Assembly (NCBI RefSeq): GCF_022919075.1
Contig: NZ_CP095078.1
Span: 2,542,001-2,606,000, forward strand
Length of the DNA stretch: 64,000 nucleotides
Source of the DNA: Nocardioides sp. W7
GTDB lineage: Bacteria; Actinomycetota; Actinomycetes; Propionibacteriales; Nocardioidaceae
Direction of reading: 5' to 3'
The first letter of the stretch is position 1. The number at the start of each line of letters is the position of its first letter. This document shows positions 45,367-55,532 of this stretch, in pieces. Made by a program: the position numbers and the translations under genes. The notes under the pieces were generated by a model, which saw only the letters and a program-made list of their open reading frames with translations, was not told where the DNA came from and searched no databases.

Positions 45367-46800
45367 TCAAGCCACCATCACCCGACCGGCAGTCCGGTCG
45401 ACAGGGGTACGACGCTCGCGGACGACCGCCCACGCCTCGGCCAGCCGGCGTACAGCCTCCTCGAGCTCGGCGGCCGGGCGGGTCCAGGGGATCCGGACGA
45501 AGCGGTCGAGTCCTCCGCCCACCGCGAACATCGGCCCCGGGGCGACGATCACGCCTCGACGCTCGGCCTCGGCGGTGAGGGCGGTCGCGTGCGGGGCGGG
45601 CAGCTCGCACCAGAGCGCGAGCCCGCCGGTCGGCAGCCGGAAGGTCCACTCGGGCAGCTGCTCGCGCACCGCCGCGGCTAGGGCGTCGCGCTGCTCGCGC
45701 AGCCGCATCAGGTGCTCGGGCAGCACTGGCCCGGAGGCGAGCAGCCGGGTCAGCACCAGCTGCTCCAGCACCGGTGCGCCCAGGTCGAGTGCGACCCGCG
45801 CCCGGGTCAGCCGCTCCATCAGGCCGTGCGGCGCCCGGATCCAGCCCAGTCGCAGGCCGCCCCAGAAGCTCTTGCTCGCCGACCCGATCGTCACCGTCTC
45901 CGAGGAGTACGACGCGAACGGTCGTGGCATCTCCTGCCCGTCGAGGGCCAGTGCCTGGTGTGCCTCGTCGACCACCGCGACGGTGTGCGTGCTCCGCAGC
46001 GCGGCGGCGTACTCCTCGCGCTGAGCGTCGCTCATCACGTGGCCGGTGGGGTTCTGGAAGTCGGGGATCAGGTAGGCCATCGTCGGCGCCGACTGCCGCA
46101 GCGTCGCCGCGATCGCGGCCAGGTCCCAGCCGCCCGGGTCGACGGTCGCCTCGACCAGCCGAGCCCCGCTGAGCCGGATCGCCTCGGTCGCGTTCGGGTA
46201 GACCGGCGACTCGACCAGGGCCCGGTCGCCGCTGCCGGTGAGCGCCCGCGCGACCACCGCCGCGGCCGAGAGCGCGCCGGCCGTGACCATGATCTGCGCC
46301 GGGTCGGTCGGCAGCCCGCGGTCGTCGTACGTCCGGGCGATCGCGGCCTGCAGCTCCGGCAGGCCGGCGGGGAAGTAGCCGTGCCCGCCGAGGTACGCCG
46401 GCAGCTGGGCGGCCGCCTCGGCGTACGCCGTCACCAGGCCGGGAGGCGCGGACGCGGCGGCGCAGTTGAGGTCGATGGCGTCCAGGTCGCCGGGCCGGGG
46501 GAGCAGGGCCCGGTCGTGGGCGCGCTCCCGGCCGCCGGGCACCCGGGTGAACGTGCCGGCGCCCTGCCGTGCCTCGGCGTACCCGGCGTCGCGCAGTACG
46601 GCGTACGCCCGGGTCACGGTGGTGCGCGAGACGCCGAGCACCTCGGTCAGCTCGCGCTCGCTCGGCAGCCGTACGTCGGCCGGGATCCGGCCGTCACCGA
46701 TGAGCAGGACGAGCTCGTCGGCGAGGCCGGCGTACGCCGGGCTGCGGTCGAAGGCGCCGGCGAGGGTGGCCACCCTCGCGGCGGAGACTGACGGGGGCAT
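45367..46800 (-). CDS. MocR/PdxR-like GntR-family regulator with aminotransferase domain (YczR type)
   Basis: The 477-residue protein has an N-terminal winged helix, RLPSERELTEVLGVSRTTV near residues 45-63, and a C-terminal fold-type I aminotransferase domain with the PLP lysine in GSASKSFWGGLRLGW. It should sense a PLP-linked amine or amino acid. ATG 46800 is preferred; GTG 46809 adds three residues. It diverges from yczE, a gene pair often seen together, so it is probably the regulator of yczE. Confidence 0.85.
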   Translation of the reverse strand: MPPSVSAARVATLAGAFDRSPAYAGLADELVLLIGDGRIPADVRLPSERELTEVLGVSRTTVTRAYAVLRDAGYAEARQGAGTFTRVPGGRERAHDRALLPRPGDLDAIDLNCAAASAPPGLVTAYAEAAAQLPAYLGGHGYFPAGLPELQAAIARTYDDRGLPTDPAQIMVTAGALSAAAVVARALTGSGDRALVESPVYPNATEAIRLSGARLVEATVDPGGWDLAAIAATLRQSAPTMAYLIPDFQNPTGHVMSDAQREEYAAALRSTHTVAVVDEAHQALALDGQEMPRPFASYSSETVTIGSASKSFWGGLRLGWIRAPHGLMERLTRARVALDLGAPVLEQLVLTRLLASGPVLPEHLMRLREQRDALAAAVREQLPEWTFRLPTGGLALWCELPAPHATALTAEAERRGVIVAPGPMFAVGGGLDRFVRIPWTRPAAELEEAVRRLAEAWAVVRERRTPVDRTAGRVMVA

Positions 46801-46816
46801 GCAGGCCACTCTTCCA

Positions 46817-46845
46817 GGATTGGCTATTCAGGACCAGTCCAATCC
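46817..46845. promoter_or_regulatory. Divergent promoter/operator of the MocR regulator and yczE
   Basis: Inverted repeats GGATTGG (46817-46823) and CCAATCC (46839-46845) flank GGACCAGTCC, itself palindromic. They lie in the 61-base gap between the two divergent starts, where a MocR regulator would be expected to bind. Confidence 0.6.
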
Positions 46846-46861
46846 GGCCGAGACTGGGACC

Positions 46862-47521
46862 ATGAGCAGCACCACCGCGCCTCGGGCGCGGCCCACCCTC
46901 GCCGAGCTCGGCCCGATCGCCCAGCTCCGCGCCGGTCGACTCGGTCGCCGGCTCCCGCAGCTGTCCGTCGGCCTGGTGGCGTACGGCGTCTCGCTCGGGC
47001 TGATGGTGCGCGGCGACCTCGGTCTCGCGCCCTGGGACGTGCTGCACTCCGGCCTGATCCGGCACGTGCCGCTGACCCTCGGCCAGGCCGTCGTGGTGAT
47101 GAGCTTCGTGGTGCTGCTCGCGTGGATCCCGCTGCGCGAGCGGCCGGGTCTCGGCACCATCGCCAACGCGTTCGTCGTCGGGCTCTCGGCCGACGCGACC
47201 CTGTGGCTGCTGGACCGCCCCGACGCCCTGGCGCTGCGCATCGCGCTGATGCTCGGCGGGATCGTGCTCTGCGGGCTCGCCACCGCCATGTACATCGGCG
47301 CCCAGCTCGGCCGCGGCCCGCGCGACGGCCTGATGACCGGCCTCGCGCGGCGCACCGGGGGATCGCTCCGGGTGGTGCGCACCGGCCTCGAGGTCGCGGT
47401 CGTGGTGGTCGGCCTGCTGCTCGGCGGGACCCTCGGCCTCGGCACCGTCCTGTACGCCGTCGCGATCGGGCCGCTCACCCAGCTCTGGCTTCCTGCCTGG
47501 ACCGTCCGCCTCCCCGAGTAG
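46862..47521 (+). CDS. yczE: YczE/YyaS/YitT-like membrane protein
   Basis: The 219-residue protein has about five membrane helices and the family marks GLAPWDVLHSGL near residue 58 and GRGPRDGLMTGL near residue 155. Its function is unknown, but it is often a neighbour of a YczR-type MocR regulator, as here. The stop codon lies inside operator F. Confidence 0.85.
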   Translation: MSSTTAPRARPTLAELGPIAQLRAGRLGRRLPQLSVGLVAYGVSLGLMVRGDLGLAPWDVLHSGLIRHVPLTLGQAVVVMSFVVLLAWIPLRERPGLGTIANAFVVGLSADATLWLLDRPDALALRIALMLGGIVLCGLATAMYIGAQLGRGPRDGLMTGLARRTGGSLRVVRTGLEVAVVVVGLLLGGTLGLGTVLYAVAIGPLTQLWLPAWTVRLPE

Positions 47522-47538
47522 ATCGTGTATATGATCTA
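47520..47538. promoter_or_regulatory. Proposed operator F / promoter of the divinyl-reductase-like gene
   Basis: AGATC and GATCT (47520-47524 and 47533-47537) form an inverted repeat around GTGTATAT. The reverse strand reads TAGATCATATACACGATCTA, sharing TAGATCATATA with sites B and D. It ends 4 bases before the ATG at 47542, so the transcript is probably leaderless. Confidence 0.6.
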
Positions 47539-47541
47539 TTC

Positions 47542-48639
47542 ATGGCCTACAGCACGATCACGAACCTCGACGTCGCCGCCGCGCAGCAGCACAGCCACGA
47601 GCTGATCAACCGCCTGCACGCGACCGAGTCCACGACCTATGTCACCGGCCCCACGGGCTCGGGCAGCGGCGAGCGGGTGCTCGTGCTGGGCGGCACCGGC
47701 TACATCGGTCGCGCCCTGGTGCCCGAGCTCGCCCGACGCGGCTACCGGCCGGTCGTGCTGGCCCGCAGAGCCGAGACCAAGAACGAGGCCGAGTACGCCG
47801 ATGCCGAGGTCGTCGTCGGTGACCCGACGATCGCCGCCGACGTGCTGAGCGCGGTCGCCGCCGCGCCGACCGCCGTGGTGATCTCGCTGCTCAGTGGCCG
47901 TCGCCCCAACGACGCCGAGGAGTGCCGGGTCGTCGACCACGAGGCGGTCGTCAACGGCATCAAGGCGGCCGTCGCCCACGACGTACGGCAGTTCATCCAG
48001 ATCAGCGACTTCGGCGCCTACCGGCCCGAGCTGATCCCGCAGGTCTACAAGCTCCAGGTCGAGGGCGAGCTGATGGGCCAGCACCACGGCCGGCTGCCGT
48101 GGACGATCGTGCGCCCGACGGCGTACTTCCCCTACCTGTCCGCGACCTTCGGCGACGTCAAGAACGGCCTCGCCTACCGGATCTTCGACCACGGCGAGTA
48201 CAGCGTGGTCAACCCGATCGCCCGCGAGGACCTCGCGGAGTTCATCGTCAACCAGGTCCTCAACGAGGACGCCCTCGGCCGGGTGCTGCCCGTCGGCGGC
48301 CCGTGGAGCGCCGACAACACCGTCACCCTCAAGGGCGCCGGCGAGATGATGTTCGACGTCACCGGCCGCGACCCGCAGTGGGAGGTCGTGACCATGAGGA
48401 CCTGGGACAAGAAGATCGCCCGGCTCACCCGACTCGGCAAGGTCAGCAAGCAGCTCAAGCCGGTCGCGTACTACCTCGAGGCGGCGAAGTACTGGTCCGT
48501 GGTCGACCACGTCGCCCCGGTGTACGGCGAGCGCACGCTGCGTGGCTTCATGGAGAAGCTCAAGGACCGGGAGTTCCCGACCGGCAGCTTCCGGGAGCGG
48601 ATGAAGAACGGCACGAACGTCATGCCGACCGACGTCTGA
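47542..48639 (+). CDS. Divinyl chlorophyllide 8-vinyl reductase (DVR/BciA)-like NAD(P)H-binding protein
   Basis: The 365-residue protein has a Rossmann motif GGTGYIG at 50-56. By eye it resembles plant and bacterial DVR/BciA along its length: QVYKLQVEGELM at 167-178, TIVRPTAYF near 188-196, NPIAREDLAEFI near 224-235, VLPVGGP at 248-254, a TGRDPQWEV segment, and a C-terminal YGERTLRGF motif. DVR reduces the 8-vinyl group of divinyl chlorophyllide. Relatives of unknown role exist in non-phototrophs, so this may act on another vinyl or conjugated group. There are no photosynthesis genes here. Operator F makes it part of the proposed regulon. Confidence 0.65.
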   Translation: MAYSTITNLDVAAAQQHSHELINRLHATESTTYVTGPTGSGSGERVLVLGGTGYIGRALVPELARRGYRPVVLARRAETKNEAEYADAEVVVGDPTIAADVLSAVAAAPTAVVISLLSGRRPNDAEECRVVDHEAVVNGIKAAVAHDVRQFIQISDFGAYRPELIPQVYKLQVEGELMGQHHGRLPWTIVRPTAYFPYLSATFGDVKNGLAYRIFDHGEYSVVNPIAREDLAEFIVNQVLNEDALGRVLPVGGPWSADNTVTLKGAGEMMFDVTGRDPQWEVVTMRTWDKKIARLTRLGKVSKQLKPVAYYLEAAKYWSVVDHVAPVYGERTLRGFMEKLKDREFPTGSFRERMKNGTNVMPTDV

Positions 48640-48712
48640 GTGAGCGCCCCCCGGCCTGAGCTTGCGAAGGCCGGGGACCGGGCGCCAGGTCGAGTAGCCG
48701 CGCGAGCGAGGA

Positions 48713-48783
48713 ACGAGCTCGCGACCGGCGTATCGAGACCCTGAACGTCCGAGGGACGAGCTCGCGACCGGCGTATCGAGACC
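48713..48783. repeat. REP-like direct repeats
   Basis: The 28-base unit beginning ACGAGCTCGCGACCGGCGTA and ending TCGAGACC occurs at 48713-48740 and 48756-48783. TATCGAGACC with GGTCGAGTAGCCG nearby is characteristic of dispersed REP-like elements in Nocardioidaceae-type genomes. It occupies the gap before the signalling operon. Confidence 0.65.
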
Positions 48784-48854
48784 AAGATTGAGGGACGTGT
48801 CAGACTGCGCGCATGCGGCTCGCAGGAGCCACCGATGTCGCCCGGGAGATGCCC

Positions 48855-50105
48855 ATGACCACACCTGCTGGAGAACCTGACGCCGGCGCGGCCGCCGTCG
48901 CGCCGCTGGCGCCGCCGGAGCCCGTCCTCACGCTGACCGCGCCCGAGGCCCCCGCCCCGGTCGCCGCCACCGCCGCGCCCAAGATGGCACCCCAGGTCTC
49001 GGCCGAGGTGCTGCCGGAGCTGGACGCCAAGGTCGAGTCCTTCCTCAGCGCGCTCGGGACCAGCCAGGCCGGCAGCCCGGAGTTCGCGGCCCAGGCCGAG
49101 AGCGTGCGCACCATGGGCGACGCCGACATCCGCAAGGCCGCCGAGACGTCCAACCGGATGCTCGAGCAGCCGGTGCGGGCCCTGAAGGAGGGCGGCATCG
49201 CCCAGGGCTCCGAGGTCGGCAAGACGCTGCTGGAGCTGCGCCGTACGGTCGAGGACCTCGACCCGAGCGAGGCGACCGGCTCCAAGAAGCTGCTCGGTTT
49301 CCTGCCCTTCGGCGACAAGGTGACCGACTACTTCCGCAAGTACCAGTCGGCGCAGTCGCAGCTCAACGGCATCCTGCACAGCCTGCGCAACGGCCAGGAC
49401 GAGCTGACCAAGGACAACGTCGCCCTCAACCTGGAGAAGGCCAACCTGTGGGCGACCATGGGCCGGCTCAACCAGTACGTCTACGTCGCCGAGCGGCTCG
49501 ACGCGAAGCTCGCGGCCCGGATCGCCGAGCTGGAGCTCTCCGACCCCGAGGCGGCCAAGGCGCTCAGCCAGGACGTGCTGTTCTACGTCCGCCAGAAGCA
49601 CCAGGACCTGCTGACCCAGCTCGCGGTCTCGATCCAGAGCTACCTCGCGATCGACATCATCATCAAGAACAACATCGAGCTCATCAAGGGGGTCGACCGG
49701 GCGTCCACGACCACGATCTCGGCCCTGCGCACCGCCGTCATCGTCGCCCAGGCCCTCGGCAACCAGAAGCTGGTCCTCGACCAGATCACGGCGCTGAACA
49801 CCACCACGTCCGGGATGATCCAGCGCACCTCCGAGATGCTCCGCGAGAACTCCGCGGCCATCCAGGAGCAGGCCGCGTCCTCGACGATCGGCATGGAGCA
49901 GCTGCAGGCGGCCTTCCAGAACATCTACGCCACCATGGACTCCATCGACGAGTTCAAGCTGAAGGCGCTGGACTCGATGGCTCAGACGATCGGGGTCCTC
50001 GGGGCCGAGGTCGACAAGTCGAAGGCCTACCTGGACCGGGTCCAGGCCCACGACGCGCGCAACGCGGCGGGCTCCCTGGACCTCTCCACGCTGCCGACCC
50101 GCTGA
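48855..50105 (+). CDS. TelA-family (toxic anion resistance) protein
   Basis: The 416-residue protein has an Ala/Pro-rich N-terminus and an all-helical TelA domain from about residue 70, with GFLPFGDKVTDYFRKYQSA, LNQYVYVAERLDAKLAA and the C-terminal EAASS/TIGMEQLQAAF-type region. Despite the name, TelA proteins are not proven tellurite enzymes; they often sit with VWA, AAA and TerD-type genes. ATG 48855 has GGGAG at a good distance; ATG 48813 is an in-frame alternative. It leads the ten-gene operon. Confidence 0.87.
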   Translation: MTTPAGEPDAGAAAVAPLAPPEPVLTLTAPEAPAPVAATAAPKMAPQVSAEVLPELDAKVESFLSALGTSQAGSPEFAAQAESVRTMGDADIRKAAETSNRMLEQPVRALKEGGIAQGSEVGKTLLELRRTVEDLDPSEATGSKKLLGFLPFGDKVTDYFRKYQSAQSQLNGILHSLRNGQDELTKDNVALNLEKANLWATMGRLNQYVYVAERLDAKLAARIAELELSDPEAAKALSQDVLFYVRQKHQDLLTQLAVSIQSYLAIDIIIKNNIELIKGVDRASTTTISALRTAVIVAQALGNQKLVLDQITALNTTTSGMIQRTSEMLRENSAAIQEQAASSTIGMEQLQAAFQNIYATMDSIDEFKLKALDSMAQTIGVLGAEVDKSKAYLDRVQAHDARNAAGSLDLSTLPTR

Positions 50106-50113
50106 GGCGCCGG

Positions 50114-50617
50114 ATGGGCCTCAGGGCGTGGTTCGGCCGCCACCAGGAGGAGCCGGTCCACGTCGTACCCCCACCGCCGACGGAGCAGGACATCCTCGCC
50201 TCGCTCAACCGCGTCAACGCCATGCTCGTCGAGGGCAACGCGCCGCCCGTCGTCACCTCTCGAGTACGACGGATCGCGCGGATCATCAACGACACGCTGC
50301 CCCGGCTGCGCCATCTCGGCGCGGGCTCGGCCGACAGCTACTCGGTCGTGGCGACCGCGACGAACTACCTGCCCGAGGCGGTCGGCGGGTATCTCCGACT
50401 GCCGCGGGACTGGGCGGACACCCGGCCCATCGACGGCTACAAGACCTCGCTGATGGTGCTCATCGACCAGCTGGAGCTGCTGGCCGCGACGATGGAGAAG
50501 ATCCTCGACGCCGCCAACCGCGCCGACGCCCAGGCGCTGGTCGCGCACGGCATGTTCCTGCAGGCCAAGTTCGGGCCGCCGTCCGGCACCGACATGACGC
50601 TGGGATCCCCCTCATGA
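50114..50617 (+). CDS. Helical TelA-associated protein of unknown function
   Basis: The 167-residue protein is soluble and mostly helical, with LASLNRVNAMLVEG, VRRIARIINDTLPRL and LMVLIDQLELLAATMEKIL as amphipathic helices. I do not recognise the family. It occupies the place where other TelA operons have an XpaC-like partner, so it may be a functional equivalent. It overlaps the AAA gene by 4 bases. Confidence 0.7.
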   Translation: MGLRAWFGRHQEEPVHVVPPPPTEQDILASLNRVNAMLVEGNAPPVVTSRVRRIARIINDTLPRLRHLGAGSADSYSVVATATNYLPEAVGGYLRLPRDWADTRPIDGYKTSLMVLIDQLELLAATMEKILDAANRADAQALVAHGMFLQAKFGPPSGTDMTLGSPS

Positions 50618-52185
50618 CCGACAGCTCGCCCACCCTCTCCGACGCTCTCGACACGCTCGCCGCCGCCGCGACGACCGCCGGGATCGACCCCGGCGCCGCC
50701 CGGGCGGAGGGGGAGGCGCTCGCCGCCACCGTGGCCGAGGCCGCCCGGGGAGCGTTCGTCGACTGGTCGGCCCAGACCGGCCGGGCGTCCTCCGCCGAGG
50801 AGTTCATGGACGCCGCCTCGCGGGGCCGCCGGTTCCGCTCGGCGCCCACGCCGACCATGGGCCAGCTCCAGCTGACCCGATCGCCGCACGCGCCGTCGTA
50901 CGCCCGAGCGCTGGCCGACGTCGCCTTCGCCGCGTCCTCCCTCGGGGAGGAGAATCCGCGCACCGTCGGCAACGCGGCCACGGCCGCTGCAGCCCAGCTC
51001 GGGGAGAGCGCTCCCGGCCCGCTGCCGGGAGCCGAGCGGCAGCCCGTCCCCGGCGTCGGCGACGAGGTCGCGCAGAGCCTGCTCGCCCAGCTCAGCACCA
51101 TCCAGCGCAAGCTCGCCGGCGGCCTCGACCTGTCCGGCCTCCAGTTCCCGCCCGAGCCCGGCCTGCCGGGCGCACCGGCGCCGGGTCAGCCGGTGCAGCA
51201 GCCCGTCCAGGCCGCCCCCGCCGAGCCGGCCCCGCCGGTCGTCGAGGAGGAGCCCGAGCCGGAGGAGGACCCGAAGACGGTCGAGGAGCTGCTCGCCGAG
51301 CTCGACACCCTGGTCGGCCTCGCCGACGTGAAGGCCGAGATCCACCGCCAGGCGGCCGTGCTCCGCGTCGAAGGTCTGCGCCAGCAGGCCGGGCTGAAGG
51401 CGCCGACCATCACCCGGCACATGATCTTCAACGGCAACCCCGGCACCGGCAAGACGACGGTGGCGCGCCTGGTCGCCGGCATCTACCGCGCGCTCGGCCT
51501 GCTCTCGAAGGGCCAGCTGATCGAGGTCGACCGCTCCGAGCTGGTGGCCGGCTACCTCGGCCAGACCGCGATGAAGACCGCCGACGTGGTGAAGTCCGCC
51601 GAGGGCGGCGTGCTGTTCATCGACGAGGCCTACGCGCTGGCCGGCGACCAGTACGGCCAGGAGGCCGTCGACACCCTGGTCAAGGAGATGGAGGACAAGC
51701 GCGACGACCTCGTGGTCATCGTCGCCGGCTACCCCGTCCCGATGGAGGTCTTCGTCGGTCAGAACCCCGGACTCGCGAGCCGCTTTCGCACCACCATCGA
51801 CTTCGCCGACTACGCCGACGACGAGCTCGCCGACATCTTCGGCGTGATGGCCCGCTCCGCCGAGTACGACGTCGACGACGCCGTCCTGACCCGGCTCCGC
51901 GAGATCCTGGCCGGCGTCGAGCGCGGCCCGACCTTCGGCAACGCGCGCTACGTCCGCAACGTGCTGGAGGCGGCGATCGGGCGGCACGCCTGGCGGCTGC
52001 GCGAGATCGAGCAGCCGACCCTGGAGCAGCTGCGGACGCTGGTGGTCGAGGACCTCCAGTCCGACACCGACCCCGACGCCGAGCCCGAGCCCGAGCCCGA
52101 GCCGGACCCGGAGGTCCCGACCGGGCCCGTCGACTGGCCGGCCGCCGACCCAGGCACCCCGCCCGCCCCCGAGGAGGCACCGTGA
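50614..52185 (+). CDS. CbbX/EccA-like AAA+ ATPase
   Basis: The 523-residue protein has a variable N-terminal region (about 1-215), a Pro/Glu-rich linker, and a CbxX/CfqX AAA+ domain from about 230 with Walker A GNPGTGKTT, Walker B VLFIDEAYAL and the arginine-finger region GLASRFRTTIDF. The C-terminus is acidic and proline-rich with repeated EPEP. It resembles EccA of type VII secretion and the rubisco activase CbbX, but neither system is present here. It probably remodels a partner protein in this cluster. ATG 50614 overlaps the preceding stop. Confidence 0.9.
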   Translation: MTDSSPTLSDALDTLAAAATTAGIDPGAARAEGEALAATVAEAARGAFVDWSAQTGRASSAEEFMDAASRGRRFRSAPTPTMGQLQLTRSPHAPSYARALADVAFAASSLGEENPRTVGNAATAAAAQLGESAPGPLPGAERQPVPGVGDEVAQSLLAQLSTIQRKLAGGLDLSGLQFPPEPGLPGAPAPGQPVQQPVQAAPAEPAPPVVEEEPEPEEDPKTVEELLAELDTLVGLADVKAEIHRQAAVLRVEGLRQQAGLKAPTITRHMIFNGNPGTGKTTVARLVAGIYRALGLLSKGQLIEVDRSELVAGYLGQTAMKTADVVKSAEGGVLFIDEAYALAGDQYGQEAVDTLVKEMEDKRDDLVVIVAGYPVPMEVFVGQNPGLASRFRTTIDFADYADDELADIFGVMARSAEYDVDDAVLTRLREILAGVERGPTFGNARYVRNVLEAAIGRHAWRLREIEQPTLEQLRTLVVEDLQSDTDPDAEPEPEPEPDPEVPTGPVDWPAADPGTPPAPEEAP

Positions 52186-53446
52186 GCCAGGTCCAGGTCG
52201 CACCCGCGACCCCCGCGACCGCCGTCGCCCCGGCGGTGACGACGTCCCCGCCGGCCGCCGTGCCGAGCCCGGCCGAGGACACCCCGAAGCTGCTCAACCG
52301 GTGGCTGCTGGTCGCGGTCGCGGCCGGGGTGCTGTTCGGCCTGCTCGCCGCGCTCTGGCAGCTGCTGGCCTGGCAGGCGGCCGGCCGGGCCGCCGACGAG
52401 AGCGAGCAGCTGGTGCGGGTCCAGGAGATCCGCTCCTCGCTCTTCCGCGCCGACGCGCTGGCCTCGACCGCCTACCTCGTCGGCGGGCTGGAGAGCCCCG
52501 ACTCGCGGGCGTCGTACGACGCCGCCGTGGACCGGGCCCTGGTCCTGGTGGCCGACGCCGCCGAGGCCCAGCCGGCCGACCGGGCGGCCCTGGGCGAGCT
52601 GAACACCGCGATCTCGGCGTACGCCGACGACGTCACCCAGGCCCGCGCGGCCAACCGCGAGGGCGACCAGGTGGGCGCGGAGTACCTCCGCCTGGCCGGC
52701 GCCGCGCTGGCCGCGGACGGTGACCTGGCCCGCCCGCTCGACGCCCTGGTCACGGCCAACACCGAGCGGGCCGAGGACGAGATGGACGGGCAGAACACCC
52801 TGCCGATCCTGCTCACCGGCCTGCTGGCGCTCGGGGCGCTGTGGTGGGTCAACCGGCAGCTCGCGCGCCGCTTCCACCGCCGCTACAACGTCGGCCTGGT
52901 CGTCGCCGCGGCCGTGGTGGCCGCGCTGACCGTGGTGACGGCCGGCTACTCGGCCTGGGTCAACGGCCGGCACGAGGAGATCCGCGACAACAGCTTCCAG
53001 CGTGCCTTCGACGAGGCCGGGTCCCGGTCCGCCGGCAGTCAGGCCAAGGCTGCCGAGGCACGCCGGCTGATCGCCCGCAGCTCCGGTGAGGGCGCCGACG
53101 ACGCCTGGGCGGCCGCGGCCGCGGTGGTCGCCGACAGCGCCGACGAGGTCACCCTGCCGCTCTGGGACGACTACGCCGGCCTGCACGAGGAGCTGGTGGA
53201 CCTCGACGACGCGGGTGACTGGGCCGCGGCGGTCGAGCTGGCCACCGAGGGCGGCGCCGGCACCGCCATCGACGCCTTCGACGCCGCCTCCAGCGACGTG
53301 GTCGCCGACGCGGCCGCCACCACCGCCGACGACCTGCGCGCCAGCCGCCCGGTCGGCCTGATCCTGATCGTCCTCACCCTGCTCGGCGGCCTCGCCGCCT
53401 GGGGGGCCGCCACCTGGGGCATCGCCCAGCGACGCAGGGAGTTCGC

Positions 53447-53450
<4 letters not shown>
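52182..53450 (+). CDS. glnX: GlnX-like membrane sensor protein
   Basis: The 422-residue protein has a Pro/Ala-rich N-terminus and four membrane helices near 40-60, 205-222, 240-258 and 390-412, enclosing two extracytoplasmic helical sensor-like segments. Position before a GlnH-type binding protein and PknG matches the mycobacterial GlnX-GlnH-PknG module, in which GlnX passes the amino-acid signal across the membrane to PknG. GTG 52182 overlaps the upstream stop, and the 3' end overlaps glnH. Confidence 0.85.
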
Positions 53451-54397
<947 letters not shown>

Positions 54398-54404
54398 GGC
54401 GCGC

Positions 54405-55532
54405 ATGAGCACCGCCCCCACCCCACCCGGCCCGCTCGGCTCCGCACCGGAGCCGGCGGCGCTGCAGGCGTACCTGAGCGACCTCGACGAGTGGGTGCGC
54501 GGCCGGAAGGTCGAGCTCGACGAGCTCGACGCGGCCGCGCTGGCCGGCCAGCGCGGGGCGGAGGTGGCCTCCGACATGGCGCTCGCGCTGGCGATGTGGA
54601 AGGCCGTCGCGGACCGCTGGCAGCTGATGTGGGCGACCTGGGACGGCGGCCGGGTCGGCCAGCCGGAGCGCGAACGGATCACCGCGCTGGTCTGGGGTCG
54701 GCTCGACTCGACCGTCGGCGGCAGTGCCGGTCTTCGGGGCGGCGGCACCTCCCTGCCCGAGGCCTGCCGGCTATCCGACGCGCTGGTCAGCCAGCTCCGC
54801 GCGGCGCTGTCGCTCGCGCCCGGGGCCGACGCCGCCGCGGCCCGGATCAAGGAGGTGCGCGCCCAGCTCGAGCGGCTCCGCGACCAGGTCGGTCTCGAGC
54901 CGGCGCTCGGCCGCGACGCCTCCGTCGACCGGCTGGCCGGACTGATGGCCCGGCTCCAGGACGTCACCGCCCGGGCCCAGCGGGGCGCCGACGTCGGCGG
55001 CCTGCTCGGCCCGCTCGAGCAGGAGGCGGCCACCTTCGAGCGCGACCTGATCGTCGGCAACGCCAAGCGCCGGGAGGCCCGCGACCTGCTCGAGGACACC
55101 CGCGAGCTGCAGGCCGACCTCGAGTCCCGCGAGACGGCGTTGCGCACCCTGGCCGACCGGTGCGTGCGCAAGGTCGACCCGGCCCCCCGCTACGCCGTAC
55201 CCGACGTCTCCGCCCTCGGCCCGGTCCCCAACACCCTCGAGCGGATCGAGGCCCACGGCGCCAGGCTGCGCCGCGTCGAGCAGGCCTTCGCCCTCGTCGA
55301 GGAGAAGTACGCCGGCGCGCTCGCCGACCTCACCCAGCTGGGCGACCTGCTCGACGGCCTGCGGGCCAAGGCCGCGGCCCACGGGCTCGCCGACCATCCC
55401 GACCTCGCCGCCAGCGAGCGGCAGGCCCGCGACGTCCTGACCCGCGAGCCGGTCCCGATGGCGGTCGCCCGCTCGCTCGTCGGCACCTACTCCACCTGGC
55501 TCGACCAGCTCCTCACCAAGGAGAACGCATGA
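54405..55532 (+). CDS. Coiled-coil helical protein of the PknG cluster
   Basis: The 375-residue soluble protein is almost entirely helical, rich in Ala, Leu, Glu and Arg, with likely coiled-coil stretches at about 130-165, 225-260 and 285-330. I do not recognise a named domain. It begins 8 bases after glnH and overlaps pknG as ATGA. A scaffold or adaptor between the sensor and the kinase is a reasonable guess from position only. Confidence 0.75.
   Translation: MSTAPTPPGPLGSAPEPAALQAYLSDLDEWVRGRKVELDELDAAALAGQRGAEVASDMALALAMWKAVADRWQLMWATWDGGRVGQPERERITALVWGRLDSTVGGSAGLRGGGTSLPEACRLSDALVSQLRAALSLAPGADAAAARIKEVRAQLERLRDQVGLEPALGRDASVDRLAGLMARLQDVTARAQRGADVGGLLGPLEQEAATFERDLIVGNAKRREARDLLEDTRELQADLESRETALRTLADRCVRKVDPAPRYAVPDVSALGPVPNTLERIEAHGARLRRVEQAFALVEEKYAGALADLTQLGDLLDGLRAKAAAHGLADHPDLAASERQARDVLTREPVPMAVARSLVGTYSTWLDQLLTKENA

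Noticed and set aside
48855..50105. Tellurite resistance locus based on the TelA-like gene
   Set aside because: The family name does not prove resistance, there are no TerZABCDE genes, and the operon is centred on PknG.
50614..52185. AAA+ ATPase considered as EccA of a type VII secretion system
   Set aside because: No EccB, EccC, EccD, mycosin or WXG100 gene is nearby, and the neighbours are signalling genes.
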